Source of the DNA: Xenophilus aerolatus
Lineage (GTDB): Bacteria > Pseudomonadota > Gammaproteobacteria > Burkholderiales > Burkholderiaceae_C
NCBI GenBank assembly: GCA_029968055.1
Contig: JASCNX010000001.1
Location: 1,488,001-1,552,000 of the forward strand
Length of the DNA: 64,000 bases
Direction of reading: 5' to 3'
Shown: positions 17,335-26,462 of the stretch, in pieces
Numbering within the stretch: the stretch's first letter is position 1
How the letters are laid out: every line of letters starts with the position of its first letter
Made by a program: the position numbers and the translations under genes
Notes under the pieces: model-generated
Told to the model about the DNA's origin: nothing
Databases searched by the model: none
What the model saw: only the letters and a program-made list of their open reading frames with translations

Positions 17335-17743
17335 GTTCTTTATTTTTCGGCCCGGACCCTAAAGATTGCGCCGCCGTGGCGGACACCCGAGTTGTAACAA
17401 CAAGGCGGACCGGGCGTCGCCGATGGGCAACAGTTGTTACGGTGAAGACGTTTTCGCCACACATGACCCCGTGCTGGAGCCGCTTCGTTGCGAGATTCTT
17501 GCAAGCGGGCGCTCGCCTTCATCTACACCTTTGGTATTCGCTTTTCGTATCCATATGCAACAGCCAATGAATGCTTTAGCGTTCTAATTTCAATATTCGA
17601 ATACCTTAGTTGTAGGCAAACTGCCCGCCGGCGCGTCGGACAGGGAGACACCCGGAACAGCGAAGTGCCTATTAAAGTTTTTGTTACGAAATACACAATT
17701 TGCTTATCGCACCGGGTCCAGAGGCCCAACGGATGTAACTGAA

Positions 17744-18076
17744 ATGACGAGCGAACAGATCCTTGCCGAAATCAAAGAGGCCAACCTCACCTACCTCATG
17801 CTGGCGCAAAGCCTCATCCGGCAGGACAAGGCGCAGGCCCTGTTCCGCCTGGGCATTTCGGAAGAGTCGGCCGACCTGCTGGAGACGCTGTCGCCCGCCC
17901 AGGTGATGAAGCTGGCCTCGGGCAACATGCTGCTGTGCCGCTTCCGTGCGGACGACAACATGGTCTGGAGCCTGCTGACCAACCACAACGTGCAAGGCCG
18001 CGCGGCCAACGACGCGACCACCCGGCTGCACGCCAACATCGTCATGTCGGGCCGCTTCGCCGACGCGGCGTCCTGA
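17744..18076 (+). CDS. flhD: Flagellar master regulator subunit FlhD
   Basis: The 110-residue protein matches FlhD: LAEIKEANLTYLMLAQSLIRQDKAQALFRLGIS and LLETLSPAQVMKLASGNMLLCRFRADD. FlhD joins FlhC in the FlhD4C2 complex that activates class II flagellar promoters with sigma70. The ATG at 17744 gives the family length (E. coli 116-119). It is followed after 23 bases by flhC. Confidence 0.96.
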   Translation: MTSEQILAEIKEANLTYLMLAQSLIRQDKAQALFRLGISEESADLLETLSPAQVMKLASGNMLLCRFRADDNMVWSLLTNHNVQGRAANDATTRLHANIVMSGRFADAAS

Positions 18077-18099
18077 GCGCCGACGCAGGAGGAACGACC

Positions 18100-18639
18100 G
18101 TGGCCACGAACAAGAGCGTCCTGAACGAATCGCGCCAGATCGACCGGGCCATCAGCCTGATCGAGATGGGCGCGCGCCTGCAGGTGCTGGAGAGCGAGAC
18201 CGAGCTGTCCTACGAGCGGCTGCTGCGCCTGTACAAGGAAGTGGCCGGGCGTTCGCCCTCCAAGGGCCAGCTCCCGTTCTCGACGGACTGGTTCCTCACG
18301 TGGCAGCCCAACATCCATGCCTCGCTGTTCCAGAACATCCACACCTACCTGTCCAAGACGAGTTCGCTCGAGAGCATCGACCTGCTGATCAAGGCCTACC
18401 AGCTCTACACCGAGCAGGTCAGTGCCTGCGCGCTGGAGCCCCTGCTGTCGATCACCCGCGCCTGGCGCCTCACGCGCTTCGTGGACAACGACATGCTGCA
18501 CATGACGGCCTGCAGCTGCTGCGGCGGCCACTTCATCACCGAGCCGTACGAGAACGCGCGCCACTTCGTCTGCGGCCTGTGCGCGCCGCCGGCCCGGGCC
18601 GGCAAGGGCGCCGGAGCGGGCGGCATCCTGCTGCAGTGA
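18100..18639 (+). CDS. flhC: Flagellar master regulator subunit FlhC
   Basis: The start is a GTG at 18100 with a strong AGGAGG before it. The 179-residue protein matches FlhC (ISLIEMGARLQVLESETELSYERLLRLYKEV). It has the four-cysteine zinc site in the C-terminal part (ACSCCGGHF and HFVCGLC). FlhC provides most DNA contacts of FlhD4C2. The Gly/Ala-rich tail after the zinc site is variable in the family. A terminator follows. Confidence 0.96.
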   Translation: MATNKSVLNESRQIDRAISLIEMGARLQVLESETELSYERLLRLYKEVAGRSPSKGQLPFSTDWFLTWQPNIHASLFQNIHTYLSKTSSLESIDLLIKAYQLYTEQVSACALEPLLSITRAWRLTRFVDNDMLHMTACSCCGGHFITEPYENARHFVCGLCAPPARAGKGAGAGGILLQ

Positions 18640-18674
18640 TTCTGTTCGGCGCACCCCGACCGGAAACCGCGAAC

Positions 18675-18698
18675 AGGGGCCTCTGAGGGCCCCTTTTT
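18675..18698 (+). terminator. Terminator of flhDC
   Basis: AGGGGCC (18675-18681) and GGCCCCT (18688-18694) form a perfect 7-bp stem with a 6-base loop, followed by TTTT. It separates flhDC from motAB, so motA probably has its own promoter. Confidence 0.85.
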
Positions 18699-18793
18699 CA
18701 TGGACTGCCCGGCGGCAGATGCAGGCCCAATAGCGTCAACCGCCGAAGCGCCCCCCGGGCCTGAAGCGCCCTCCCCGTTCCTCCTCACACGCC

Positions 18794-19651
18794 ATGTTCG
18801 TCATCATCGGTTATCTGGTCGCGCTGGGCTGCATCTTCGGCGGCTACATCATCCACGGCGGGAACATCGCCGTGGTGCTGCACGCCCTGCCCATCGAGCT
18901 GATGGTGATCGGCGGCGGCGCCATCGGCGCCTTCATCGTGAACAACCAGCCCAAGGTGCTCAAGGCCACCGTCAAGATGCTGCCCAAGGCGTTCCAGGGT
19001 TCCAAGTACACCAAGGCACGCTACATGGAGCTGATGGCGATGCTCTACGACATCCTGCAGAAGGCGCGCAAGGACGGCCTGATGTCGATCGAGAAGGACG
19101 TGGAGGCGCCGGCCGAATCCCCCATCTTCCAGGCGTACCCGACCGTGGGCAAGGACCACCACGTGGTCGAGTTCACGACCGACTACCTGCGCATGATGGT
19201 GTCGGGCAACCTCAACTCCCACGAGATCGAGGCGCTGATGGACAGCGAGATCGAGACGCACCACCAGGAATCGCACGCGCCGGTCTCGGCGATCGCGCGG
19301 CTGGCGGGCGGCCTGCCGGCCTTCGGCATCGTGGCGGCGGTGCTGGGCGTGGTCAACACCATGGGCTCGGTCGGCCAGCCGCCCGCGGTGCTGGGCGCCA
19401 TGATCGGCTCCGCGCTGGTGGGCACCTTCCTGGGCATCCTGCTGGCCTACGGCATCGTCGAACCGCTGGGCGGCCTGCTCGAACAGAAGTCCGAGGACGG
19501 CACCAAGGAACTGCAGTGCATCAAGACCACGCTGCTGGCCAGCATGCAGGGCTACAACCCGACCACCGCCATCGAGTTCGGCCGCAAGGTGCTGTTCTCC
19601 ACCGAACGCCCGACCTTCAACGAGCTCGAGAGCCACGTGAAGAAGAAGTAG
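18794..19651 (+). CDS. motA: Flagellar stator protein MotA
   Basis: The 285-residue protein has four membrane segments (two near the N-terminus, two near 175-225). It has the MotA signature IARLAGGLPAFGIVAAVLGVVNTMGSVGQPPAVLGAMIGSALVGTFLGILLAYG, including the conserved proline pair of the channel. The cytoplasmic loop contains the charged residues that act on FliG. Together with MotB it forms the proton-driven stator. Length is usual for the enterobacterial-type MotA (about 290). Confidence 0.97.
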   Translation: MFVIIGYLVALGCIFGGYIIHGGNIAVVLHALPIELMVIGGGAIGAFIVNNQPKVLKATVKMLPKAFQGSKYTKARYMELMAMLYDILQKARKDGLMSIEKDVEAPAESPIFQAYPTVGKDHHVVEFTTDYLRMMVSGNLNSHEIEALMDSEIETHHQESHAPVSAIARLAGGLPAFGIVAAVLGVVNTMGSVGQPPAVLGAMIGSALVGTFLGILLAYGIVEPLGGLLEQKSEDGTKELQCIKTTLLASMQGYNPTTAIEFGRKVLFSTERPTFNELESHVKKK

Positions 19652-19700
19652 GCGCAGCGCCCGCGCGTCCACATCGCCCACCCCCACCAGGACCTCCCCC

Positions 19701-20768
19701 ATGGCCGCAGCACCGGGCGCCAAGAAGCTCCAGCCCATCATCATCAAGCGCGTGAAGAAGGCCGCGCACGGCCACCATGGCGGTGCCTGGAAGATCGCCT
19801 ACGCCGACTTCGTGACGGCCATGATGGCCTTCTTCCTGCTGATGTGGCTGCTCGGCTCCACGGCCAAGGGCGAACTGCAGGGCATCGCCGCCTACTTCAA
19901 CTCGCCGCTGAAGGTGGAGATGAGCGGCGGCCCCGGCGCCGGCAGCACCAGCAGCGTGGTGCCCGGCGGCGGCAAGGACCTCACGCGCTCGTTCGGCGAG
20001 GTGCGCAAGTCGGACGGGCGCAGCAACGACCCCAGCAAGATCGGCCAGGACGGCCGGCGCGAGGGCGATCGCGAGATCGCGCGAGAGAGCGCGCGTGAAA
20101 GCGCACGGCAGCAGGACATCCGCAAGCTGGCCGCGCTGCGCAGCAAGATCGAGAGCCTGATCGAGAACAACCCCAAGCTCAAGGACTTCCGCTCGCAGAT
20201 CAAGCTGGAGGTCACGCCCGAGGGCCTGGAGATCCAGATCCAGGACGCGCAGAACCGGCCCATGTTCGACACCGGCAGCGCGCTCGTGAAGCCCTACATG
20301 CGCGACATCCTGCGCGAGATCGGCAGCGCACTCAACGGCATCGACAACCGGGTGAGCCTGGCCGGCCACACCGATGCGGCGCCCTACGGCAACGGGGACC
20401 GGGGCTACGGCAACTGGGAGCTGTCGGCCGACCGCGCCAACGCGTCCCGGCGCGAGCTCGTCAGCTCCGGCATGGCGGACGACAAGCTCGTGCGCGTGAT
20501 CGGCCTGGCGGCCAGCGACCTGCTGGACAAGGCCAATCCGATGGCGCCGCTGAACCGCCGCATCAGCGTGACGGTGCTCACGCGCGACGCGGAGGCCCGC
20601 ATGTTCGGCAATCGGCGCCTGGACGCCCCCGATGCGGTGAAGGCCATCACGGACCAGATCGGGCGCGAGGCGGGCGCGTCGGTCAAGGCCTCGCCCGGCG
20701 AGACGGTGCAGGCCATGGCCGGCCCCGAGGCGCCCCAGGAACCCGCGCAGCGCCAGGCCACGCGCTGA
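19701..20768 (+). CDS. motB: Flagellar stator protein MotB
   Basis: The 355-residue protein has one membrane segment (about residues 33-53) containing the proton-binding Asp D36 in YADFVTAMMAFFLLMWLL. A plug and linker follow, then an OmpA-like peptidoglycan-binding domain (about 185-300: FDTGSALVKPYMRDILREIG, LAGHTDAAPY, LSADRANASRRELV, NRRISVTVL). MotB anchors the stator to the cell wall. A run of charged Arg/Glu residues (GDREIARESARESARQQ) precedes the OmpA domain. It lies 49 bases after motA. Confidence 0.97.
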   Translation: MAAAPGAKKLQPIIIKRVKKAAHGHHGGAWKIAYADFVTAMMAFFLLMWLLGSTAKGELQGIAAYFNSPLKVEMSGGPGAGSTSSVVPGGGKDLTRSFGEVRKSDGRSNDPSKIGQDGRREGDREIARESARESARQQDIRKLAALRSKIESLIENNPKLKDFRSQIKLEVTPEGLEIQIQDAQNRPMFDTGSALVKPYMRDILREIGSALNGIDNRVSLAGHTDAAPYGNGDRGYGNWELSADRANASRRELVSSGMADDKLVRVIGLAASDLLDKANPMAPLNRRISVTVLTRDAEARMFGNRRLDAPDAVKAITDQIGREAGASVKASPGETVQAMAGPEAPQEPAQRQATR

Positions 20769-20839
20769 CCGCGGCACGAGGCCGCGCAGCGCCGCGACCG
20801 CGCGCGACCGCTTCGCACAGAAGCTGCCCCATGAATTGG

Positions 20840-20875
20840 CGCCCTGACGGCCTGCTTATCGGGCTTTAGTCGTCG
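20840..20875 (+). promoter_or_regulatory. Candidate class II element before flhB
   Basis: CTGCTTATCGGGCTTTAG at about 20852-20869, in the 147-base gap between motB and flhB, resembles the element before fliF in sequence and in distance from the start codon (roughly 45-65 bases). It may be part of an FlhDC-dependent promoter. This rests on two copies only. Confidence 0.35.
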
Positions 20876-20915
20876 ACACGGCTGCAGACAATGAACGCCG
20901 CACCCGAAGCCCAGC

Positions 20916-22076
20916 ATGTCATCCAGCCAGGACAAAACGCTCCCCGCCACACAGCGAAAGCTGGAGCAGGCACGCAAGGACGGCCAGGTCGCGCGTTCGC
21001 GTGACCTGTCGCACCTCGCGGTGGTCGGCACCGGTGCGGTGACCCTGCTCCTGCTGGCCCCGACGGGCTTTCGCCACATGCGCGAAGCGCTTGCAGCCGC
21101 GCTGCGCTTCAATGCCCACGACGTGGCCGCGCCCTCGCAGATGCTGGAGCGCCTGGCGCACCTCGCGGGCCTGGGCCTGGTGGCCTGCGTGGTGTTTGCC
21201 GCGATCGTCGTGGCGGCGGCCATCGCGAGCACCGTGGCCGCCGGCGGATGGATCGCGACGGCCAAGCCCATCACCCCCGACTTCTCGAAGCTGAACCCAC
21301 TGTCCGGCCTGCGCAACCTGCTGAGCAAGCAGCAATTCGCCAACGTGGCCAAGCTGGTCGTGCTGTCGATCGTCCTCGCCGCCCTGGGGTGGCTGTTCGT
21401 GCGCAGCAACATCGACGCCGTGGTCCGGCTGGTGCTGCAGCCCTCGCCTGCCGCGCTGGCGATGGTCGCCGACTGGATGGTGGCCGGCATGGCGCTGGTG
21501 ATGCTCGTCCTGGTCGCTGCCGCGGTCGTGGACGTGCCGCTGCAGGGGTACTTCCACCGCGCCAGGCTGCGCATGTCGCACCAGGAAGTCAAGCAGGAGC
21601 ACAAGGAGTCGGACGGCAACCCGCACCTGAAGGGGCGCATGCGTTCGGCGGCACGCGAGATCGCGCAGCGCTCCAGCATCACCGCCGTGCCGCGCGCCGA
21701 CTTCATCCTGATGAACCCGACCCACTACGCCGTGGCGCTGCGCTACGACGAGGCGTCGATGAACGCGCCGCACGTGATCTCCAAGGGCGCCGACCTGCTG
21801 GCGATGAAGATCCGCGAAGTGGCGACGGAACACCGCATCCCCGTGGTTCAGTCGCCGGTGCTCGCGCGGGCGCTCTATGCGCATGCCGAACTGGACCGGC
21901 CGATTCCGGCCGCGCTCTACACGGCCGTGGCGCAGATCCTGGCCTACGTGTATCGGCTCAAGGCCGCGCTGCGCGGCGAAGGGCCCGCACCCACCGAACA
22001 GCCCGAACCGCAGGTGCCGCCCGAGCTCGATCCGCATCACCTGCCCGCCACGCCTGACGACGGGAGCACCCCATGA
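20916..22076 (+). CDS. flhB: Flagellar export switch protein FlhB
   Basis: The 386-residue protein has four membrane segments (about 35-55, 88-115, 143-165, 185-210) and a cytoplasmic domain with the self-cleavage motif N267-PTH. Cleavage between Asn and Pro is needed for the switch from rod-hook to filament export. The N-terminus SSSQDKTLPATQRKLEQARKDGQVARSRDL is typical. The Pro-rich C-terminal tail is variable. It overlaps flhA by four bases. Confidence 0.97.
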   Translation: MSSSQDKTLPATQRKLEQARKDGQVARSRDLSHLAVVGTGAVTLLLLAPTGFRHMREALAAALRFNAHDVAAPSQMLERLAHLAGLGLVACVVFAAIVVAAAIASTVAAGGWIATAKPITPDFSKLNPLSGLRNLLSKQQFANVAKLVVLSIVLAALGWLFVRSNIDAVVRLVLQPSPAALAMVADWMVAGMALVMLVLVAAAVVDVPLQGYFHRARLRMSHQEVKQEHKESDGNPHLKGRMRSAAREIAQRSSITAVPRADFILMNPTHYAVALRYDEASMNAPHVISKGADLLAMKIREVATEHRIPVVQSPVLARALYAHAELDRPIPAALYTAVAQILAYVYRLKAALRGEGPAPTEQPEPQVPPELDPHHLPATPDDGSTP

Positions 22077-24145
22077 ACGCCTCCAACCTGCGCGCCTGGC
22101 TCGGCACCCAGGGCGCCGTGTTCCACCGCGCGGCTGCGCCGCTCCTCGTCGTCGCCATCCTCGCGCTGATGGTGCTGCCGATTCCGGCCTGGCTGCTCGA
22201 CGGCTTCTTCACGCTCAACATCGCGGTGGCGCTGATGGTGATGATGGTGGCCGCCTACATGGTGCGTCCGCTGGACTTCGCGGCCTTCCCCACGGTGCTG
22301 CTGCTCACCACGCTGATGCGCCTGTCGCTCAACGTGGCGTCGACCCGGGTGGTGCTGCTCGAAGGCCACACCGGCCCCGGCGCCGCCGGTGCGGTGATCG
22401 AGGCCTTCGGCCACTTCCTCATCGGAGGCAACTTCGCGGTCGGCCTGATCGTGTTCGCCATCCTGGTGGTGATCAACTTCGTGGTGGTGACCAAGGGCTC
22501 CGAGCGCATCGCCGAAGTCTCGGCGCGCTTCACGCTCGACGCCATGCCCGGCAAGCAGATGGCCGTGGACGCCGACCTGAACGCCGGCGTGATCGACGAG
22601 AAGGAAGCCAAGCGCCGCCGCGCCGAAGTGGCCGAGGAAGCCAACTTCTTCGGCTCGATGGACGGCGCATCGAAGTTCGTGCGTGGCGACGCCATCGCCG
22701 GCATCCTGATCCTGGTCATCAGCATCGTCGGCGGCTTCACCATCGGCGTGCTGCAGCACGGCATGGCGGCCGGCAAGGCCGCCGACACCTACGTGCTGCT
22801 GGCCGTCGGCGACGCGCTGGTGGCGCAGATCCCCGGCCTGCTGATCTCGGTGGCCGCGGCGATGGTCGTCTCGCGCGTGGGCAAGGAGGACGACGTCGGC
22901 CGCCAGATCGTGCAGCAGCTGCTGACGTCGCCGCGCGTGCTCGGGCTGACGGCGGGCATCCTGGGCCTGCTCGGCATCGTGCCGGGCATGCCGCACGTGG
23001 TCTTCCTCGTCATGGCGGCCGTGCTGGGTTACGGCGCGTGGGCCCTGTCGCGGCGCAAGCCGGTGACCGAGGAGGCGGCGCCGCCGGCCAACGCGGCCGA
23101 CGCCGACGCCACCTGGGACGACCTGCAGCCCGTGGCGCCGCTGGGCCTGGAACTGGGCTATCGGCTCATCGCGCTGGTCGACAAGACGCGCCAGGGCGAC
23201 CTGCTCGCACGCATCAAGGGCGTGCGCCGCAAGTTCGCGCAGGAAGTCGGCTTCCTGCCGCCGGCCGTGCATGTGCGCGACAACCTCGAGCTCAAGCCCA
23301 GCGCCTATCGCGTGACGCTGCGTGGCGTGGTGGTGGCCGAAGGCGAGGCCTTCCCCGGCATGTACCTGGCCATCAACCCGGGCGGCATCTCCACGCCGCT
23401 CATCGGCACCGCGACCACGGACCCGGCCTTCGGCCTGCCGGCGCACTGGATCGAGGAGCGTCAGCGCGAAAACGCGCAATTGGCCGGATTTACCGTCGTT
23501 GATTCGGAAACCGTGATGGCGACCCATCTGTCACATTTGATGCACACGCAGGCCGCCCGCCTGCTCAGCCGCACCGAGACCCAACAACTGGTGGAACACG
23601 TGAACAAGCTCGCGCCCAAGCTGATCGAGGAGGTCGTGCCGAAGGTCGTCTCGATCGCCGCGTTCCAGAAGGTGCTGCAGCTGCTGCTCGAGGAGTCCGT
23701 GCACATCCGCGACATCCGCACCATCGTCGAGACGCTGGCCGAGCATGCCGGCGTGACCGCCGATCCGGCCGAGCTGGCGCGCCGCGTGCGCATCGCGCTG
23801 GCGCCGGCGATCGTGCAGCAGATCTACGGTCCGGCCCGGGAGCTGGACGTCATCGCCATCGAGCCCGCCTTCGAGCGCCTGCTGATGCAGGCGCTGGCCA
23901 ACGTCAACGCCCCCGCACTCGACCCCGGCGTGGCCGAACTCTTCACCCGCAGCGCGGCCGATGTGGCGACGCGCCAGGAGGAACACGGGGTGCCGGCCTG
24001 CCTGCTCGTGCCGGACGCCATCCGCAGCGCCATCTCCCGACTGGTCCGCCGTACCGCGCCCCGGCTGCAGGTGCTGGCGCACAGCGAGATTCCCGAGACC
24101 CACACCATCCGCATCGGGCCCATCCTCCAGGGCACAGCCGCATGA
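22073..24145 (+). CDS. flhA: Flagellar export gate protein FlhA
   Basis: The 690-residue protein matches FlhA throughout. It has eight N-terminal membrane segments (to about residue 330), the FHIPEP region (RFTLDAMPGKQMAVDADLNAGVIDEKEAKRRR), and a C-terminal cytoplasmic ring domain (LGLELGYRLIALVD through LSHSEIP-like LAHSEIPETHTI). FlhA docks FliJ and the filament chaperones. Its start overlaps the flhB stop and its stop overlaps the flhF start by four bases. Confidence 0.98.
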   Translation: MNASNLRAWLGTQGAVFHRAAAPLLVVAILALMVLPIPAWLLDGFFTLNIAVALMVMMVAAYMVRPLDFAAFPTVLLLTTLMRLSLNVASTRVVLLEGHTGPGAAGAVIEAFGHFLIGGNFAVGLIVFAILVVINFVVVTKGSERIAEVSARFTLDAMPGKQMAVDADLNAGVIDEKEAKRRRAEVAEEANFFGSMDGASKFVRGDAIAGILILVISIVGGFTIGVLQHGMAAGKAADTYVLLAVGDALVAQIPGLLISVAAAMVVSRVGKEDDVGRQIVQQLLTSPRVLGLTAGILGLLGIVPGMPHVVFLVMAAVLGYGAWALSRRKPVTEEAAPPANAADADATWDDLQPVAPLGLELGYRLIALVDKTRQGDLLARIKGVRRKFAQEVGFLPPAVHVRDNLELKPSAYRVTLRGVVVAEGEAFPGMYLAINPGGISTPLIGTATTDPAFGLPAHWIEERQRENAQLAGFTVVDSETVMATHLSHLMHTQAARLLSRTETQQLVEHVNKLAPKLIEEVVPKVVSIAAFQKVLQLLLEESVHIRDIRTIVETLAEHAGVTADPAELARRVRIALAPAIVQQIYGPARELDVIAIEPAFERLLMQALANVNAPALDPGVAELFTRSAADVATRQEEHGVPACLLVPDAIRSAISRLVRRTAPRLQVLAHSEIPETHTIRIGPILQGTAA

Positions 24146-25638
24146 ACATCCAACGCTTCCAGGCCTCCACCGCGCGCGAGGCGCTCGCACTCGCACGCGC
24201 GGTCTTCGGCGACAACGCGCTCATCCTGGCCAACCGCCAGCTCGATTCGGGCGAGGTCGAAGTGACCGCGACCTCCGAAGAGGCGCTGGGCGAACTCGAC
24301 GCGCCGCGCGCTGCGCCCGTCGCCGCGCCGGTGTCGGCCGTGCCGCCGGCACGAGCGCCGGCTGCCGCGGCCACGCCGGTGCCGCCCGCGAAGGACAGCT
24401 CCATCGCCGCCGACACCGAGCAGCTGGCGATGAGCACGCTCTCGTTCCAGGACTACGTGCGCGAGCGCATGGCCCGCCGGCAGGCCGAGGCCGAGCCCGC
24501 ACCGCAGGCCCCCGTGCGGCGTGCGGCCACGGCAGCATCGAATGGTGCAGCGGCTGCGGCGCCCACGCCGGCCTTTCCCGCCTCCCAGGCCGCCGCGCCC
24601 GCACCGGCGCGCGAGGCGCTGGCCGACCGCCGTCCCCCGGCCGACGAGGCCGACGAACGACCGGCATCGCGCCCGATCGCAGCCATGCCTGTGCAGGCCC
24701 AAGCCGCCGGGCCCGACCTGGGCGGCGTGATGGCCGAGCTGCAGGCGATGAAGAGCCTGATGGAAGAGCGCTTCACCACCCTGTCGTGGATGAGCCAGGC
24801 CCGCCAGGAGCCGGTGCGCTCCAACCTGCTGCTCAAGCTGATCCGTGCGGGCTTCTCGCCGGCGCTGTCGCGCACCCTGCTCGAGCGCGTGACCCAGGAG
24901 ATGTCGCCGGCCGAAGCCGTTCGCGACGTCATGGACACCATCGGACGCATGCTGCGCGTGGATGCCGGGCCGGGGCTGGAGCAGGCCGGCGGCGTGTATG
25001 CGCTCGTCGGCGCCACCGGCGTGGGCAAGACCACCACCATCGCGAAGCTGGCCACGCTGTGTGCGCGCGAACACGGCGCCCAGAGCGTCGGCCTGATCAC
25101 CCTCGACACCTACCGCGCCGGCGCCCACGAACAGCTGCGCACCTACGGCCGCTCGATCAATGTCGTCGCCCACCTGGCGCACGACCGGGCCGCCCTGCTC
25201 GAACTGCTGGGCCTGTTCGGCCGCAAGAAGCTGGTGCTCGTCGACACGACCGGCGTCGCGCCGCGCGACCCGCGACGCGTCGACCAGCTCGGCATGCTGG
25301 ACATCCCCCAGCTGCAACGCGTGCTGGTGCTCAATGCTGGCGCCCACGGCGACACGCAGGACGACATCGCCGGCGCGTTCGGTGCCAGCCAGGCCGTGAT
25401 CTCGAAGGTGGACGAGGCCGTCAAGCTCGCGCCGGTGCTGGATGCGGCCATCCGGCACCAGCTCGTCGTCACGGGCGTGAGCTGCGGCCAGCGCGTTCCC
25501 GACGACTGGCGCGCCCCCGACGCCGACCTGCTGGTGCGCGAAGCGCTGCGCAGCAGCGGCCGCACCGCTTTCGAGCCCCGCAGCGCGGCCGACATGGACT
25601 TCTTCCTGTCGCCCTCGCAGTGCGCCACCGCCGACTGA
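24142..25638 (+). CDS. flhF: SRP-like GTPase FlhF
   Basis: The 498-residue protein has a short basic N-terminus (MNIQRFQASTAREALALARAVFGDNALILANRQ), an Ala/Pro-rich linker (about 55-185), and the NG GTPase domain. The P-loop is GATGVGKT at 290-297, with LDTYRAGAHEQLRTYG and VDTTG following. FlhF places flagella, usually at the pole, and works with the MinD-like FlhG. No flhG follows; fliA comes next after a gap of about 40 bases. Confidence 0.95.
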   Translation: MNIQRFQASTAREALALARAVFGDNALILANRQLDSGEVEVTATSEEALGELDAPRAAPVAAPVSAVPPARAPAAAATPVPPAKDSSIAADTEQLAMSTLSFQDYVRERMARRQAEAEPAPQAPVRRAATAASNGAAAAAPTPAFPASQAAAPAPAREALADRRPPADEADERPASRPIAAMPVQAQAAGPDLGGVMAELQAMKSLMEERFTTLSWMSQARQEPVRSNLLLKLIRAGFSPALSRTLLERVTQEMSPAEAVRDVMDTIGRMLRVDAGPGLEQAGGVYALVGATGVGKTTTIAKLATLCAREHGAQSVGLITLDTYRAGAHEQLRTYGRSINVVAHLAHDRAALLELLGLFGRKKLVLVDTTGVAPRDPRRVDQLGMLDIPQLQRVLVLNAGAHGDTQDDIAGAFGASQAVISKVDEAVKLAPVLDAAIRHQLVVTGVSCGQRVPDDWRAPDADLLVREALRSSGRTAFEPRSAADMDFFLSPSQCATAD

Positions 25639-25678
25639 TCCCGTGGTCCCGACGTCCATGCTCGCCGCTTCTTCCCAG

Positions 25679-26395
25679 ATGTACAACCCCAGAGGCCGAC
25701 TCGATCGCGAAGCGCTGATCCGGCAGTACGTTCCGCTCGTGCAGCGCCTGGCGCACCACATGATCGCCAAGCTGCCGCCGAACGTGGAACTGGACGACCT
25801 GATCCAGGTGGGCATGATCGGCCTGGTCGATGCGCTGTCGCGTTTCGAGGAAAGCCACGGCGTGCAGTTCGAGACCTTCGCCACGCAGCGCATCCGCGGC
25901 GCCATGCTCGACGAACTGCGCGAAGGCGACTGGATGTCGCGCGGTTCGCGCAAGAGCCAGAAGCAGATCGAGCAGGCCATGCACCGCCTCGAGCATCGCC
26001 TGGGACGCACCCCGCTCGAGTCCGAGATCGCAGCCGAACTGCAGATGCCGTTGCCCGAATACCAAGCCCTGCTCGGTCGCGTGCGCGGCACGCAGCTGGT
26101 CTACCTGGAAGACATCGGCGCCAGCGCCGACGACGAGGAGGGTTTCCTGGACCGGCATGTGGCCGACGAGGAAGCCGACCCGATGAGCCTGCTCAAGGAC
26201 CAGCGCCTGCGCAGCGCGCTGGTGGCGGCCATCGAGACGCTGCCCGAACGCGAGCGCTACATCATGGGCATGTACTACGAGCAGGACATGAACCTCAAGG
26301 AGATCGCTGCCGTGCTGGGCGTGACCGAATCGCGCGTCTGCCAGTTGCACAGCCAGTCGATCGCACGCCTGCGCGCCAAGATGCGCAGCCACTAG
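25679..26395 (+). CDS. fliA: Flagellar sigma factor FliA (sigma28)
   Basis: From the ATG at 25679 the protein has 238 residues, the usual FliA length, and begins MYNPRGRLDREALIRQYVPLV as homologs do. Starts at 25643 (GTG) or 25658 (ATG) are possible but add non-conserved residues. Region 2 is LAHHMIAKLPPNVELDDLIQVGMIGLVDAL and GVQFETFATQRIRGAMLDELR. Region 4 ends ERYIMGMYYEQDMNLKEIAAVLGVTESRVCQLHSQSIARLRAKM. FliA directs transcription of late flagellar genes and is held by FlgM. No ribosome site is evident, so coupling to flhF is likely. Confidence 0.95.
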   Translation: MYNPRGRLDREALIRQYVPLVQRLAHHMIAKLPPNVELDDLIQVGMIGLVDALSRFEESHGVQFETFATQRIRGAMLDELREGDWMSRGSRKSQKQIEQAMHRLEHRLGRTPLESEIAAELQMPLPEYQALLGRVRGTQLVYLEDIGASADDEEGFLDRHVADEEADPMSLLKDQRLRSALVAAIETLPERERYIMGMYYEQDMNLKEIAAVLGVTESRVCQLHSQSIARLRAKMRSH

Positions 26396-26431
26396 CCACG
26401 CAGCCAACTCCCCAGCCACTCGCTACCGAAC

Positions 26432-26462
26432 ACGGGCCGCCGTCCACTGGACCGCGGCCCGT
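26432..26462 (+). terminator. Hairpin after fliA
   Basis: ACGGGCCGC (26432-26440) pairs with GCGGCCCGT (26454-26462), with an inner GTCC/GGAC extension around ACT. The stem is long and GC-rich but no T tract follows. The rest of the 287-base fliA-flgN gap shows nothing I can support. Confidence 0.5.

Larger units (their letters stand above)
17210..17743. promoter_or_regulatory. Long fliC / flhDC divergent regulatory region
   Basis: This 534-base gene-free stretch lies between divergent fliC and flhD and is AT-richer toward flhD. It holds GTTGTAACAAC (17391-17401) with a related inverted GTTGTTAC (17433-17440) about 40 bp away. GGTATTCG (17533-17540) has an exact inverted copy CGAATACC (17598-17605), the latter inside the palindrome TATTCGAATA. 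TTGTTA-N17-TTATCG (17681-17709) is a possible sigma70 promoter for flhDC. Such size and site density fit the master-operon promoter of the flagellar cascade, but no regulator can be named. Confidence 0.5.

Noticed and set aside
17673-17680. TAAAGTTT, a perfect enteric sigma28 -35 box before flhD
   Set aside because: No GCCGATAA-like sequence lies 11 bases downstream, and flhDC is not expected to depend on FliA.
18723-18749. Possible sigma28 promoter of motA around GCCGAAGC
   Set aside because: There is no acceptable -35 box at the required distance; TCAA lies only two bases before it.
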